Shown here one piece after another: positions 9,014 to 18,279 of a stretch of 64,000 bases of DNA. Positions within the stretch are counted from its first letter, which is position 1, and every line of letters starts with the position of its first letter. The translations under genes were made by a program, and so were the position numbers. The stretch covers positions 37,996-101,995 of the forward strand of contig NZ_LYMI01000007.1 of assembly GCF_001660815.1 (NCBI RefSeq). The letters are read 5' to 3'. The stretch is from Xanthomonas nasturtii (lineage in GTDB: Bacteria; Pseudomonadota; Gammaproteobacteria; Xanthomonadales; Xanthomonadaceae). The notes below the pieces were generated by a model. It was not told where the DNA came from. It did no database searches and was given only the letters and a program-made list of their open reading frames with translations.

Positions 9014-9493
9014 TCAGCCAATCACAAACAGCGGCTGATCGAATTCCACCGGCTGGCCGGTTTCGCCGAGGATGGCGACGATGGTGCCGGAGGCGTCGGC
9101 TTCGATCGGGTTGAACATCTTCATCGCTTCGATGATCGCCAGGGTGTCGCCGGCCTTGACCTGCTGGCCAACGGTGACGAAGGCCGGCTTGTCCGGTGCG
9201 GGCGAGATGTAGAACGTGCCGACCATCGGCGCGCGCAGCACGTGGCCTTCCGGCAGTGCGGCGCCCTGCTTGGCGCCGCCGGTGGAGGCTTCGGTGGGCG
9301 ATTGCATCGGCATGCTGGCCGGTGCCTGCGGGGCGGGGGCCGGCGCGTACTGCTGCACCGGGGCGCTCATCATGGCCGTGCTTTTGGGCACGCGCGCCAG
9401 GCGCACGCTTTCTTCGCCTTCCTTGATCTCGATTTCGGCGAGATTGGATTCTTCGAGCAGGTCGATCAGTTTCTTGATTTTGCGGAGATCCAT
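9014..9493 (-). CDS. accB: Biotin carboxyl carrier protein of acetyl-CoA carboxylase
   Basis: 159 residues (E. coli 156). The N-terminal helix region ([20 protein letters not shown]) is followed by a Pro/Ala-rich flexible linker (about residues 45-80). The C-terminal biotinyl domain has the biotinylation motif EAMKMFNPI, where the lysine carries biotin, and the thumb-region residues of bacterial BCCP. It works with AccC and with AccAD encoded elsewhere. It heads the accB / four-helix-bundle / accC group and lies 98 bp after aroQ, so aroQ-accB-accC may share a transcript. Confidence 0.98.
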   Translation of the reverse strand: MDLRKIKKLIDLLEESNLAEIEIKEGEESVRLARVPKSTAMMSAPVQQYAPAPAPQAPASMPMQSPTEASTGGAKQGAALPEGHVLRAPMVGTFYISPAPDKPAFVTVGQQVKAGDTLAIIEAMKMFNPIEADASGTIVAILGETGQPVEFDQPLFVIG

Positions 9494-9591
9494 AAGGGCC
9501 TCTGGAAGTGAAACGGTGGGGAGTGCCGGCGGATGCCGGCGGGAATAGGGTCAGGACGCAGGCACGCTGGCCGAGGTCGGTGCTGCAGGTG

Positions 9592-10038
9592 TCATGCGTC
9601 GCGCTCCAGGCGCGCAATCACCGCTTCCAGCGCCAGCCGGTAACTGTCTGCGCCAAAACCGCAGATGACGCCCTCGGCCTTGTCGCTGAGATAGCTGTGG
9701 TGACGGAACGGTTCACGCGCATGCGGATTGGACAGATGGATTTCCACAAACGGCAGACCCACGCCCAGCAGCGCGTCGCGCAGCGCCACCGAGGTGTGGG
9801 TGAACGCGGCCGGGTTGATCAGGATGTAGGCAGTGCCGTCTTCGCGTGCGGCGTGGATGCGGTCCACCAGCACGTGCTCGGCATTGGATTGCAGGCTGCT
9901 GAGCGTATGCCCGGCTGCCTGCGCATGGTCGACCAGGGCCGCATCGATCTGCGCCAGCGTGGTGCGCCCGTAGACCTCCGGCTCGCGGGTGCCGAGCAGG
10001 TTGAGGTTGGGGCCGTGCAACAGCAGCAGGTGGGCCAT
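9592..10038 (-). CDS. aroQ: Type II 3-dehydroquinate dehydratase
   Basis: 148 residues, the normal length for the dodecameric type II enzyme. Motifs: [20 protein letters not shown] with the catalytic tyrosine at its end, [17 protein letters not shown], and [20 protein letters not shown] with the catalytic histidine. It converts 3-dehydroquinate to 3-dehydroshikimate, step three of the shikimate pathway. The aroQ-accB-accC order is shared with many gammaproteobacteria. The 5' region is the first part of the 654-bp spacer behind dsbD. Confidence 0.97.
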   Translation of the reverse strand: MAHLLLLHGPNLNLLGTREPEVYGRTTLAQIDAALVDHAQAAGHTLSSLQSNAEHVLVDRIHAAREDGTAYILINPAAFTHTSVALRDALLGVGLPFVEIHLSNPHAREPFRHHSYLSDKAEGVICGFGADSYRLALEAVIARLERDA

Positions 10039-10692
10039 GGGATCCAGCAGAGTGGAAAGGCCCGAAGTCTGCGCGATGTGGGCGTTGCTGTCCAGATAGG
10101 CGAAGTTGTGCGTGTTTTAAACGTTCGATTGAAAGTGCGCAGTGGCTGCGGCGGGTGCGAGTGCTGGCGGGCATCCGGGCAGAACAGGTCCGGTTGCGAG
10201 GGCCCGCCGCCTGCCGTGCGTAGAGCTTCAACGCGTCGGCGTGGAGTCAGGCTCGATGCGCTTGGGCCCGGCAATCAGGCGACACGGCCAGGTCGGCAGT
10301 GCTGCCGGTTTGGATATCTGCATCCTCCACAGCCGCGCGTCGGGGTTTTGTGCCCGCGGCAGCAGTTCGTCGTTTGGGTCTTCGATCGCGCTGCCTCGCG
10401 TGGTGGTCGATCGCCCGGGCGGCCTGCGGTGGCAATGGCGCAGTGGCGTGTCGCAAGTCGCACCGCCAGCAGTGCCGCCAATCGACGCTGGCGTGTCTGC
10501 TGCGACCACCAACAGCCGGCGGATGCTCGTCGTTGGCCGCCGGATCTGTTTGCGCATTGCAGCGGCAGCGCCGCCACAACGATCTATGTCAGTGCAGCGC
10601 CGTGCGCAGCCTGGGTGGCGTTGCCGGGGTTGGTGTGTCGCCCTCGACGCGTTCGCAGAACATCACACCCTTGCCTGCACTCACAACGCGAC
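10039..10692. other. Intergenic region upstream of aroQ, no supported gene
   Basis: 654 bp between the dsbD stop and the aroQ start on the minus strand. A 109-codon minus-strand frame (10228-10557) has no recognisable motif and a composition like random high-GC frames, so I do not call it. The AT-rich stretch around 10112-10135 (GTTTTAAACGTTCG) is the likeliest place for an aroQ promoter, but I cannot assign boxes with confidence. Confidence 0.4.
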
Positions 10693-13011
10693 TCACCGCG
10701 CCGCGCGCAGCAAGGCATCCTCGGTGATCGCGCCAGTCAGCACCGTGGGCAGGATCGCCGGTGGCGCGCCGGGGCCGTAGACCACGTACAGCGGCACGCC
10801 GACGGCCTGGTGCTGGTCCAGGAAGGCGCTGATCTTGGGGTCGACGTTGGTCCAGTCGCCTTTCATGTAGACCGCATCGACGCGACGCAGTGCATCGCGG
10901 AATTCGGCGCTGCTCAGCACGTTCCTTTCGTTGGCCTTGCAGGTCACGCACCAGTCGGCGGTCATGTTGACGAACACCACGCGGTTGTCGGCGCGCAGGC
11001 GGTCCAGCAGTTGCGGCGAGAACGCCACCACGCCTTCGGCCGCGGTGGCCGCGGGCAGGCTGAGGCGGGTGACTGCGACCACCGGCACCAGCGCCAGCAC
11101 CAGCATCACCGTGGCCAGGCCCATGCCCAGGCGGTGGCTCTTCCAGCGGCTGCGTTCGAAACACCACAGCCCCAAGGCGAGCAGGGTGGCACCGACCAGC
11201 ATCAACGCCAGCGCATCCACACCGCGCTGCTTGCCCAGCACCCACAGCAGCCAGATCGCGGTGAGATACATCGGGAACGCGAGCACCTGCTTGAGCGTTT
11301 CCATCCACGCACCGGGCGTGGGCAGGCGCCGCGCCAGCGAGGGGATGAAGCCGATCAGCAGGAACGGCAGCGCCAGGCCCAGGCCCAGCGCCAGGAACAC
11401 CAGCATTGCCAGCAGCGCCGGTGCGGTGAACGCATACGCCAGGGCGGTACCCATGAACGGGGCGATGCAGGGGCTTGCCACCACGCAGGCCAGCACGCCG
11501 GTGAAGAAATCACCGAGTGGGCCGTTGCGCGATGCCAGCGACTGGCCGATGCCGCCCAGATTGCTGCCCAGCGTAAACACGCCCGACAGGCTCAGGCCCA
11601 CCGCGAACATCAGGTACGCCAGCGCGGCGACGAACCACGGCTGCTGCAGCTGGAAGCCCCAGCCGGCGGCCTGCCCGGCTGCACGCAAGCCGATCACCAG
11701 CCCGCCGATGGCGGCGAAGGACACCAGCACGCCCAGCGAGTACCAGATGGCATGGCTGCGCGCGTGGCTGCGGCTCTCGCCGCTGTGCGCCAGGCCCAGC
11801 ACCTTCAGCGACAGGATCGGCAGCACGCACGGCATCAGGTTCAGCACCAGCCCGCCAAGCAGCGCCAGCACCAGCATCGCCAGCAGGCCCTTGTCGGTAT
11901 GCGGTGGCGGGGTGCGCTGGGGGTTGCCGGCCGAAGCGTCGGCGACCGGGCCGGCAGTATCGGCGGCGGGTGCGGGTTCAACCGGCGCCTGGCCGGCGGC
12001 CAGCGGCGAAATCATCAACGGCGCGGCTTGCGCCTGGTTCTGCGGCGACACCGTGCCGGCCGGGATGTCGAGGGCGACGCGGCGGGTCATCGGCGGGTAG
12101 CAGATGCCGTCGGTCTGGCAACCCTGGAACGTGGCCACCAGGGTCAGATGCGCCGGGTCGGGGTGATCGCGCAGCAGCGGCAAGGTGACTTCGGCCTGGT
12201 CGAAATACACCACCACATCGCCGAAGTGCTCGTCGCGGTGCGCCTTGCCCTGCGGCCAGCGCGGCAGCCCGGTGCGCACGCCGCCGGCGCCTTCCAGCGC
12301 CAACGAGGTGCGGTCGCGGTAGATGTAATAGCCCGGCGCCGGGGTGAAGCGTAGCAGCAGGCTGTTGCCGTCGCCGACGATGGCTTCGAAGGTGAAGGCC
12401 TGCTCGGCCGGCAGCGGCAGCGCGTCCACGCCGGCGGTCTGGCCGGGGGCGCCGAACAGGCGCGGGCCTGCCGCGCTGCGCGGCACCAGCGCGCCCAGGT
12501 TTTCGCGTTGCGGGGCGGTGGCTGACGCGCCGGCCGCTGCGGCGGCGGGCAGGCTGACGCGGATCTCGCGCCGCTGCGGCGGGTAGCACACGCCGGCATC
12601 GGCGCAGCCCTGGTATTGCACCTGCAGGACGGCGGTCTGCACGGCCGGCACGGCCTTGCCGGCCAGGGTGGCCTGCAGCTGCTTGCGGTAGGTCTGCACC
12701 TGGCCGAAGAACTCGTCGTGCTTGCTCTCGCCTTCCGGCAGCGCCAGCTCTCCGGCAGCAAAGCCCTGCCCGGATTTGACGCTGATGCGGTGGCGATACA
12801 GGTAATAGCCCGGCGCGATCTTCCAGCTCAACGCGATGCGGTCGCGGCTGTCGGCGGTGGCGCTCAGTGCAAACGCCTGGTCCACCGGCAGCAGGTCGGC
12901 TTCGGTCACTGCCGCCTGCGCCGGGGCAGGTGCCAGTAACGCCAGCGGCGCGGCGAACAAGGGGGCGGCCAGCAACGCGCAGCGGGCGATCCAGCGGGAC
13001 AGAGACTTCAT
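10693..13011 (-). CDS. dsbD: Protein-disulfide reductase DsbD with duplicated alpha domain
   Basis: About 772 residues from the ATG at 13011 (MKSLSRWIARCALLAAPLFA, a signal peptide), against about 565 in E. coli. Two consecutive DsbD-alpha domains are visible, each ending in the redox pair (YQGCADAGVCYPP and FQGCQTDGICYPP); E. coli has one. An eight-helix transmembrane beta domain follows, with its two cysteines in LNLMPCVLPILSLK and CVVASPCIAPFMG. The C-terminal thioredoxin-like gamma domain has ADWCVTCKANE. The protein passes electrons from cytoplasmic thioredoxin to periplasmic DsbC/DsbG and cytochrome c maturation factors. It starts 5 bp after the cutA stop, so the two form an operon. Confidence 0.95.
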   Translation of the reverse strand: MKSLSRWIARCALLAAPLFAAPLALLAPAPAQAAVTEADLLPVDQAFALSATADSRDRIALSWKIAPGYYLYRHRISVKSGQGFAAGELALPEGESKHDEFFGQVQTYRKQLQATLAGKAVPAVQTAVLQVQYQGCADAGVCYPPQRREIRVSLPAAAAAGASATAPQRENLGALVPRSAAGPRLFGAPGQTAGVDALPLPAEQAFTFEAIVGDGNSLLLRFTPAPGYYIYRDRTSLALEGAGGVRTGLPRWPQGKAHRDEHFGDVVVYFDQAEVTLPLLRDHPDPAHLTLVATFQGCQTDGICYPPMTRRVALDIPAGTVSPQNQAQAAPLMISPLAAGQAPVEPAPAADTAGPVADASAGNPQRTPPPHTDKGLLAMLVLALLGGLVLNLMPCVLPILSLKVLGLAHSGESRSHARSHAIWYSLGVLVSFAAIGGLVIGLRAAGQAAGWGFQLQQPWFVAALAYLMFAVGLSLSGVFTLGSNLGGIGQSLASRNGPLGDFFTGVLACVVASPCIAPFMGTALAYAFTAPALLAMLVFLALGLGLALPFLLIGFIPSLARRLPTPGAWMETLKQVLAFPMYLTAIWLLWVLGKQRGVDALALMLVGATLLALGLWCFERSRWKSHRLGMGLATVMLVLALVPVVAVTRLSLPAATAAEGVVAFSPQLLDRLRADNRVVFVNMTADWCVTCKANERNVLSSAEFRDALRRVDAVYMKGDWTNVDPKISAFLDQHQAVGVPLYVVYGPGAPPAILPTVLTGAITEDALLRAAR

Positions 13012-13016
13012 GGACG

Positions 13017-13349
13017 TCAGGATTCCTTGCGGGTTTCGGCCCGGACCCAATCGAGATATGCCGGCAGCCCGGCGCTGGCTTGGACAGCGACCGCTTCCGG
13101 CAGTTCATACGGATGCAAGGCCTGCAACCGCGCGATGGCGTCGGGCAGGCGGTCGTCCCAGGTCTTGATCAGCAGTTGCACTTCGGTGCTGCGCTCGATC
13201 GCGCCGCTCCAGCGGTACAGCGATTGCGCGCCAGGCAGCTGGGTGACGCAGGCCGCCAGCCGCTCTTCAAGCAACGCGTGCGCGATGCGGTCGGCGCTGT
13301 CGGCGTCCGGGCAGGTGCTGAACAACAAATGGAGAGAAGGTGCGCTCAT
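13017..13349 (-). CDS. cutA: CutA family divalent-cation tolerance protein
   Basis: 110 residues from the ATG at 13349 (MSAPSLHLLFSTCPDADSA), as expected for the trimeric CutA1 fold. Family signatures: the LLEERLAACVTQLPGAQSLY block, the YRWSGAIERSTEVQLLIKT strand, and HPYELPEAVAV near the C-terminus. CutA proteins bind copper and other divalent ions; their physiological role is unsettled, and linkage to dsbD is classic (dipZ/cutA2 in E. coli). Upstream in-frame codons are extra length not shared by the family. Confidence 0.95.
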   Translation of the reverse strand: MSAPSLHLLFSTCPDADSADRIAHALLEERLAACVTQLPGAQSLYRWSGAIERSTEVQLLIKTWDDRLPDAIARLQALHPYELPEAVAVQASAGLPAYLDWVRAETRKES

Positions 13350-13841
13350 TCGGCCTGCCAGTGTAATCCCCTGCCTGCGGGGGATCGACCGCCGGTTCTG
13401 GAACAGTGGCAACTTCGCTGCCTTCGCCGTGCGGGAGGGCAGGGCGGCCGTGCCTGCGTGCAGCGGCGGCCTGGGGCCGGCAAGTAGCGCGTGCTGCACT
13501 GCGCCGGCCATGCCAGGGCTAAGAACGCGGGCTCGGTTGCGAAGACTGGCCGACAACGTCTGCGGCGTGCGTTGCGCGGGCTGCCCCGACGATTATTTCG
13601 CTCGCGTGCGAGGAGGCAGCAGTCGTTGGCGAGGCGTTGTTGAAATTCCGCATGTCGGTGCGGAGGCTACGCATTGCCACGCCCGGCGTTAGTTACCAGC
13701 ATCGGATCCGATCGAGGGCGTGCTGCCTGCTGCGAAGCACGCCGTCGGCACCGGCGCCTGGCCGCCACCGGTTCCCGTACGTCTTTTCCCGCATGACCCA
13801 ACTCTACCGGCCCGTCGCATCATGCGCCGGGCCGGCGCAGC
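13350..13841. other. Intergenic, no supported gene
   Basis: 492 bp between the cutA start and the nuclease stop on the same strand. Frames here are shadows. I see no repeat of the two dispersed families and no clear terminator for the nuclease. Confidence 0.4.
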
Positions 13842-15641
13842 TCAGTTGGCCAGCTGGCAGCTGGCCGGTCTGGCCGAATTGAACAGACCGGTAGTGGCCC
13901 ATTCGGGGTGATCCACGAACGGGTTGCGGTTGCCCTGGAAGCTGAAGATCACCTGGTTGCGGGCACGTTCGGCATCGTCCGGCGGGTCGGCCTGGTGCCA
14001 GGCCAGCAGCGTGGACAGCAGGCCCATGTAGGCCGGCGAGGCAGAGGTCTGCACGATCTTGCTGCGGTCGTCGGTGAGCTCCAGGTCCGGCTCGGACTGC
14101 CCGGTGGCCGCGTCGGTGCCGCCCTCGTAGCGGATCGCCATGTACATCACCGCACGCGCCATGTCGCCCTTGCGCTTGCCCCACACTTCGAAGGTGCCGC
14201 CGTTGCCGTCGGGTGTGCGCACCCAGTTGGAATTGCCCGGGTAGCGCCCGCTGCCGCCGCCACTGCCGTCGTTGATCTCGGTCACGCGCTCGCCGCAGCT
14301 GCTGGTGCAGGAGGCATAGGGCTTGTTGCCGCGGTCGGCGTTGAAGGTGGTGTCGGTCAGGTACAGCATGTGGGTGTCGGTATAGGGCGCATACGGCAGG
14401 CCGCGGTCGCCGGTGGCGCTGCCGAAGCCCAGCGAGTTGGGCCAGGTGTGCTCGCGGTTGTAGGTCAGCCCGCTGCCGGTCCCGGCCCGGTCGCTACCCT
14501 TGGCGTAGCTGCGGTTGCGGTAGGCGTCCAGGATGCGGCCGCTGTTGTTGGGGTCCTCGTCGGCCATCTCCAGGATGGTCCAGGTATTGGTGCCGGTGCC
14601 GCTGTACGGGTAGACCGTGTGGCCGCGGATGGTGGCGTTGAGCGAGCAGCGCAGCTGGCTGGCATTGGCGGTGTTGACCCGCGAGTAGTAACCGGTGGCG
14701 CCGCCGCTGGCAGTGGCCACGGTGAAGGCGATGGCCTGGTTGGCGGCCGGGCTCAGGCCGCTGGCATCGCGGATGGCGCTGGCGGTGATGGCCAGGGTGC
14801 AGCGCTCGCCGCCGACCAGGGCGGTGTTGGTGGACAGGGTGAAACGGGTGCCCGCGGTTGCGTAGCTCAGTGCCACGTTGCCGGAACGGGCGCAGCTCAG
14901 CGCGAACGCGCCGCTGCTCAACGTCACCGCTTCGCTGAAGCCCACCGCCAGGTCGCCGGCCGCCGGGAAGCCGGTGGCGCCCTGGTTCGGCAAGGTGCTG
15001 GTGATCGTCGGTGCGCCCGTGCCGCCGCCACCGCCGCCGCTGCCGTTGAAGGTCTGGCCGCGGTTGCAGGCGCCAAAGGTCTGCGCCGCCGAGCCGGCCC
15101 AGCTGAAGTTCGCTTCCGCGCTGCCGGTGCCGGTGCCGGTGAGTTGCAGCGAACTGCCGACCGCGCTGCTGTTGCTCTCGCTGACCGGCAGGTTCTGGCT
15201 GGTGACCCCGGCCGCCGGGCCACCGCCGCCGGTGATGGCGCCTTCGTAGCTGAGGAACTGCACCAACTGGCCATTGGGGTCGACCAATGCCACGCCGTCG
15301 TTGGGCCCGTTCTGCACGCCGTTGCTGGCGTAGCTCACGGTGGCCAGCCGCACCTGGCTGCCGCAGCTGACCAGGCTGCCGGCCGGCACCGCGGTGTTGG
15401 CGTAGACCGTGGCCGCGCTCGGGGCGCTGCCGTTATACAGATAGATGCGGTAGCCGCTCAGCGATTCGCCGGCGGTGGCCACCACTTCCACGCCTTCGCC
15501 GCTGTCGCCGGAGGCGCCTGCGTCGTCGTAGTGCAGCTCGTTGATGAAGACCGCCGCATTGGCGGCCGTGGCGCTCAGCGCGAACGCGCAGGCCAGGGGC
15601 AGGGTGCAACGCAGGGTCACAGCACGGGACGGCAACCTCAT
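13842..15641 (-). CDS. Secreted modular nuclease (lamin-tail, Ig-like, endonuclease I)
   Basis: 599 residues from the ATG at 15641, with AAGGAG seven bases upstream (reverse strand). Order: signal peptide (ending ATAANA); lamin-tail-like beta domain (about 25-175, VFINELHYDDAGASGDSGEG, as in secreted nucleases of the ExeM/NucH kind); Gly-rich linker; bacterial Ig-like SbsA-type domain (about 200-290, ITSTLPNQGATGFP ... FSEAVTL); C-terminal endonuclease I domain (about 300-590) with the catalytic-site motif NREHTWPNSLG and GKRKGDMARAVMYMAIRY. It probably degrades extracellular DNA, for nutrition, biofilm turnover or escape from DNA traps. Substrate and role are inferred from domains only. Confidence 0.9.
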   Translation of the reverse strand: MRLPSRAVTLRCTLPLACAFALSATAANAAVFINELHYDDAGASGDSGEGVEVVATAGESLSGYRIYLYNGSAPSAATVYANTAVPAGSLVSCGSQVRLATVSYASNGVQNGPNDGVALVDPNGQLVQFLSYEGAITGGGGPAAGVTSQNLPVSESNSSAVGSSLQLTGTGTGSAEANFSWAGSAAQTFGACNRGQTFNGSGGGGGGTGAPTITSTLPNQGATGFPAAGDLAVGFSEAVTLSSGAFALSCARSGNVALSYATAGTRFTLSTNTALVGGERCTLAITASAIRDASGLSPAANQAIAFTVATASGGATGYYSRVNTANASQLRCSLNATIRGHTVYPYSGTGTNTWTILEMADEDPNNSGRILDAYRNRSYAKGSDRAGTGSGLTYNREHTWPNSLGFGSATGDRGLPYAPYTDTHMLYLTDTTFNADRGNKPYASCTSSCGERVTEINDGSGGGSGRYPGNSNWVRTPDGNGGTFEVWGKRKGDMARAVMYMAIRYEGGTDAATGQSEPDLELTDDRSKIVQTSASPAYMGLLSTLLAWHQADPPDDAERARNQVIFSFQGNRNPFVDHPEWATTGLFNSARPASCQLAN

Positions 15642-15951
15642 CGACAGCTCCTTGTGATCGGGGAATGCGCTCCCGACTGTAAAACGTGCGCATGACAAAC
15701 GGTGGAACCTGGTTCCATTTCTAGAGCGCGACTGGATGCGCGCCTGGGCCTGCGCGGCATGGGGCACGCGGTGGCTGCGGGGAGATCAGCGGCGGCGCTG
15801 CTTCGCGCGGTGTGGCTTCGGGCAAGGAGCGCCTGCATCGGCCCTGCCGCCGCTGCCGATGCGCACGCGCAGGACGCGTTGCGGGCCGCCGCCGCAGTTG
15901 TCCTAGCCTCTGGATGAGACCGCGCAGACGAAAAATTTTTTGCGCCCAGCC

Positions 15952-15979
15952 CTTGAAAGCCGCCCGCGCAGCACAATCT
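15952..15979 (+). promoter_or_regulatory. Candidate heat-shock (sigma-32) promoter of groESL
   Basis: CTTGAAA at 15952-15958 matches the sigma-32 -35 consensus. CACAATCT, 13 bases later, is an approximate -10 (consensus CCCCATNT). It sits 43 bp upstream of the CIRCE-like element and 120 bp before groES. Pattern match only. Confidence 0.5.
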
Positions 15980-16021
15980 CTGGCCCGCACCCGCTCTGTC
16001 GGGTTTTTTCCGCGCGCTGTG

Positions 16022-16048
16022 CTGGCAGTCGTCATATGCGAGTGCTAA
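16022..16048 (+). promoter_or_regulatory. CIRCE-like HrcA operator, one degenerate half
   Basis: CTGGCAGTC-N9-GAGTGCTAA. The right half is a perfect CIRCE half-site; the left half matches 6 of 9 positions of TTAGCACTC, with the canonical 9-bp spacer. HrcA binds CIRCE to repress chaperone genes at low temperature. It is 50 bp upstream of the groES ATG. Confidence 0.75.
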
Positions 16049-16098
16049 CATCGCCGATAATTTCAAGAACAATCAAACACTTAAGAGGGTCTTTCTCT

Positions 16099-16395
16099 AT
16101 GAGCATGAAGCCGCTTCACGACCGCGTTGTAGTCAAGCCGATCGAAGCCGACGAAGTTTCCGCCGGCGGCATCGTGATCCCGGACTCCGCCAAGGAAAAG
16201 TCCACCAAGGGTGAAGTCGTCGCCATCGGCCCCGGCAAGCCGCTGGACAACGGCAGCGTGCGCGCGCCGGCGGTCAAGGTCGGTGACAAGGTCATCTACG
16301 GCCAGTACGCCGGCAGCAGCTACAAGGCCGAAGGCATCGAGTACAAGGTGCTGCGCGAAGACGACATTCTGGCCGTCATCGGCTCAAGCCGTTGA
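16099..16395 (+). CDS. groES: Co-chaperonin GroES
   Basis: 98 residues from the ATG at 16099 ([20 protein letters not shown]). The mobile-loop segment with GGIVIPDSA and the C-terminal DDILAVIG motif are typical. It forms the heptameric lid of GroEL, released and rebound with ATP hydrolysis. AGAGGG lies about ten bases upstream. Expression is probably set by the CIRCE-like element and the sigma-32-type promoter upstream. It is followed by groEL after a 126-bp spacer that contains inverted heptamer repeats, longer than the usual groES-groEL gap. Confidence 0.98.
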   Translation: MSMKPLHDRVVVKPIEADEVSAGGIVIPDSAKEKSTKGEVVAIGPGKPLDNGSVRAPAVKVGDKVIYGQYAGSSYKAEGIEYKVLREDDILAVIGSSR

Positions 16396-16399
16396 CGGC

Positions 16400-18162
<1,763 letters not shown>

Positions 18163-18186
18163 TCCACGCCACTCGGTTGTTGCAGT

Positions 18187-18218
18187 AAAAGAACCCCGCC
18201 GAATGGCGGGGTTCTTTT
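18187..18218. terminator. Bidirectional terminator between groEL and xopX
   Basis: AAAAGAACCCCGCC-GAAT-GGCGGGGTTCTTTT, a perfect 14-bp stem with a 4-base loop, A-run on the left and T-run on the right. It can end transcripts from either direction between these convergent genes. Confidence 0.92.
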
Positions 18219-18279
18219 ATGCGCGTCACTCACGCTTGCGCATGCATGCGGCAGTTGCCGATGACCGGCGCTCGTCCCG

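Noticed and set aside
8559..9617. 352-residue protein covering the whole open frame of the four-helix-bundle gene
   Set aside because: The upstream part overlaps accB on the same strand in a different frame and is Arg/Gln-rich; only the last about 145 codons are family-like.
10228..10557. 109-codon minus-strand frame between dsbD and aroQ
   Set aside because: No motif, no ribosome site, overlapping frames equally open.
9508..12354. 948-codon plus-strand open frame opposite accB, aroQ and dsbD
   Set aside because: It is the mirror of real minus-strand genes in high-GC DNA; Gln/His/Arg-rich with no motif.
13908..15695. 595-codon frame antisense to the secreted nuclease
   Set aside because: Val/Gly/Ala-rich mirror of the nuclease frame; no start signal or domain.
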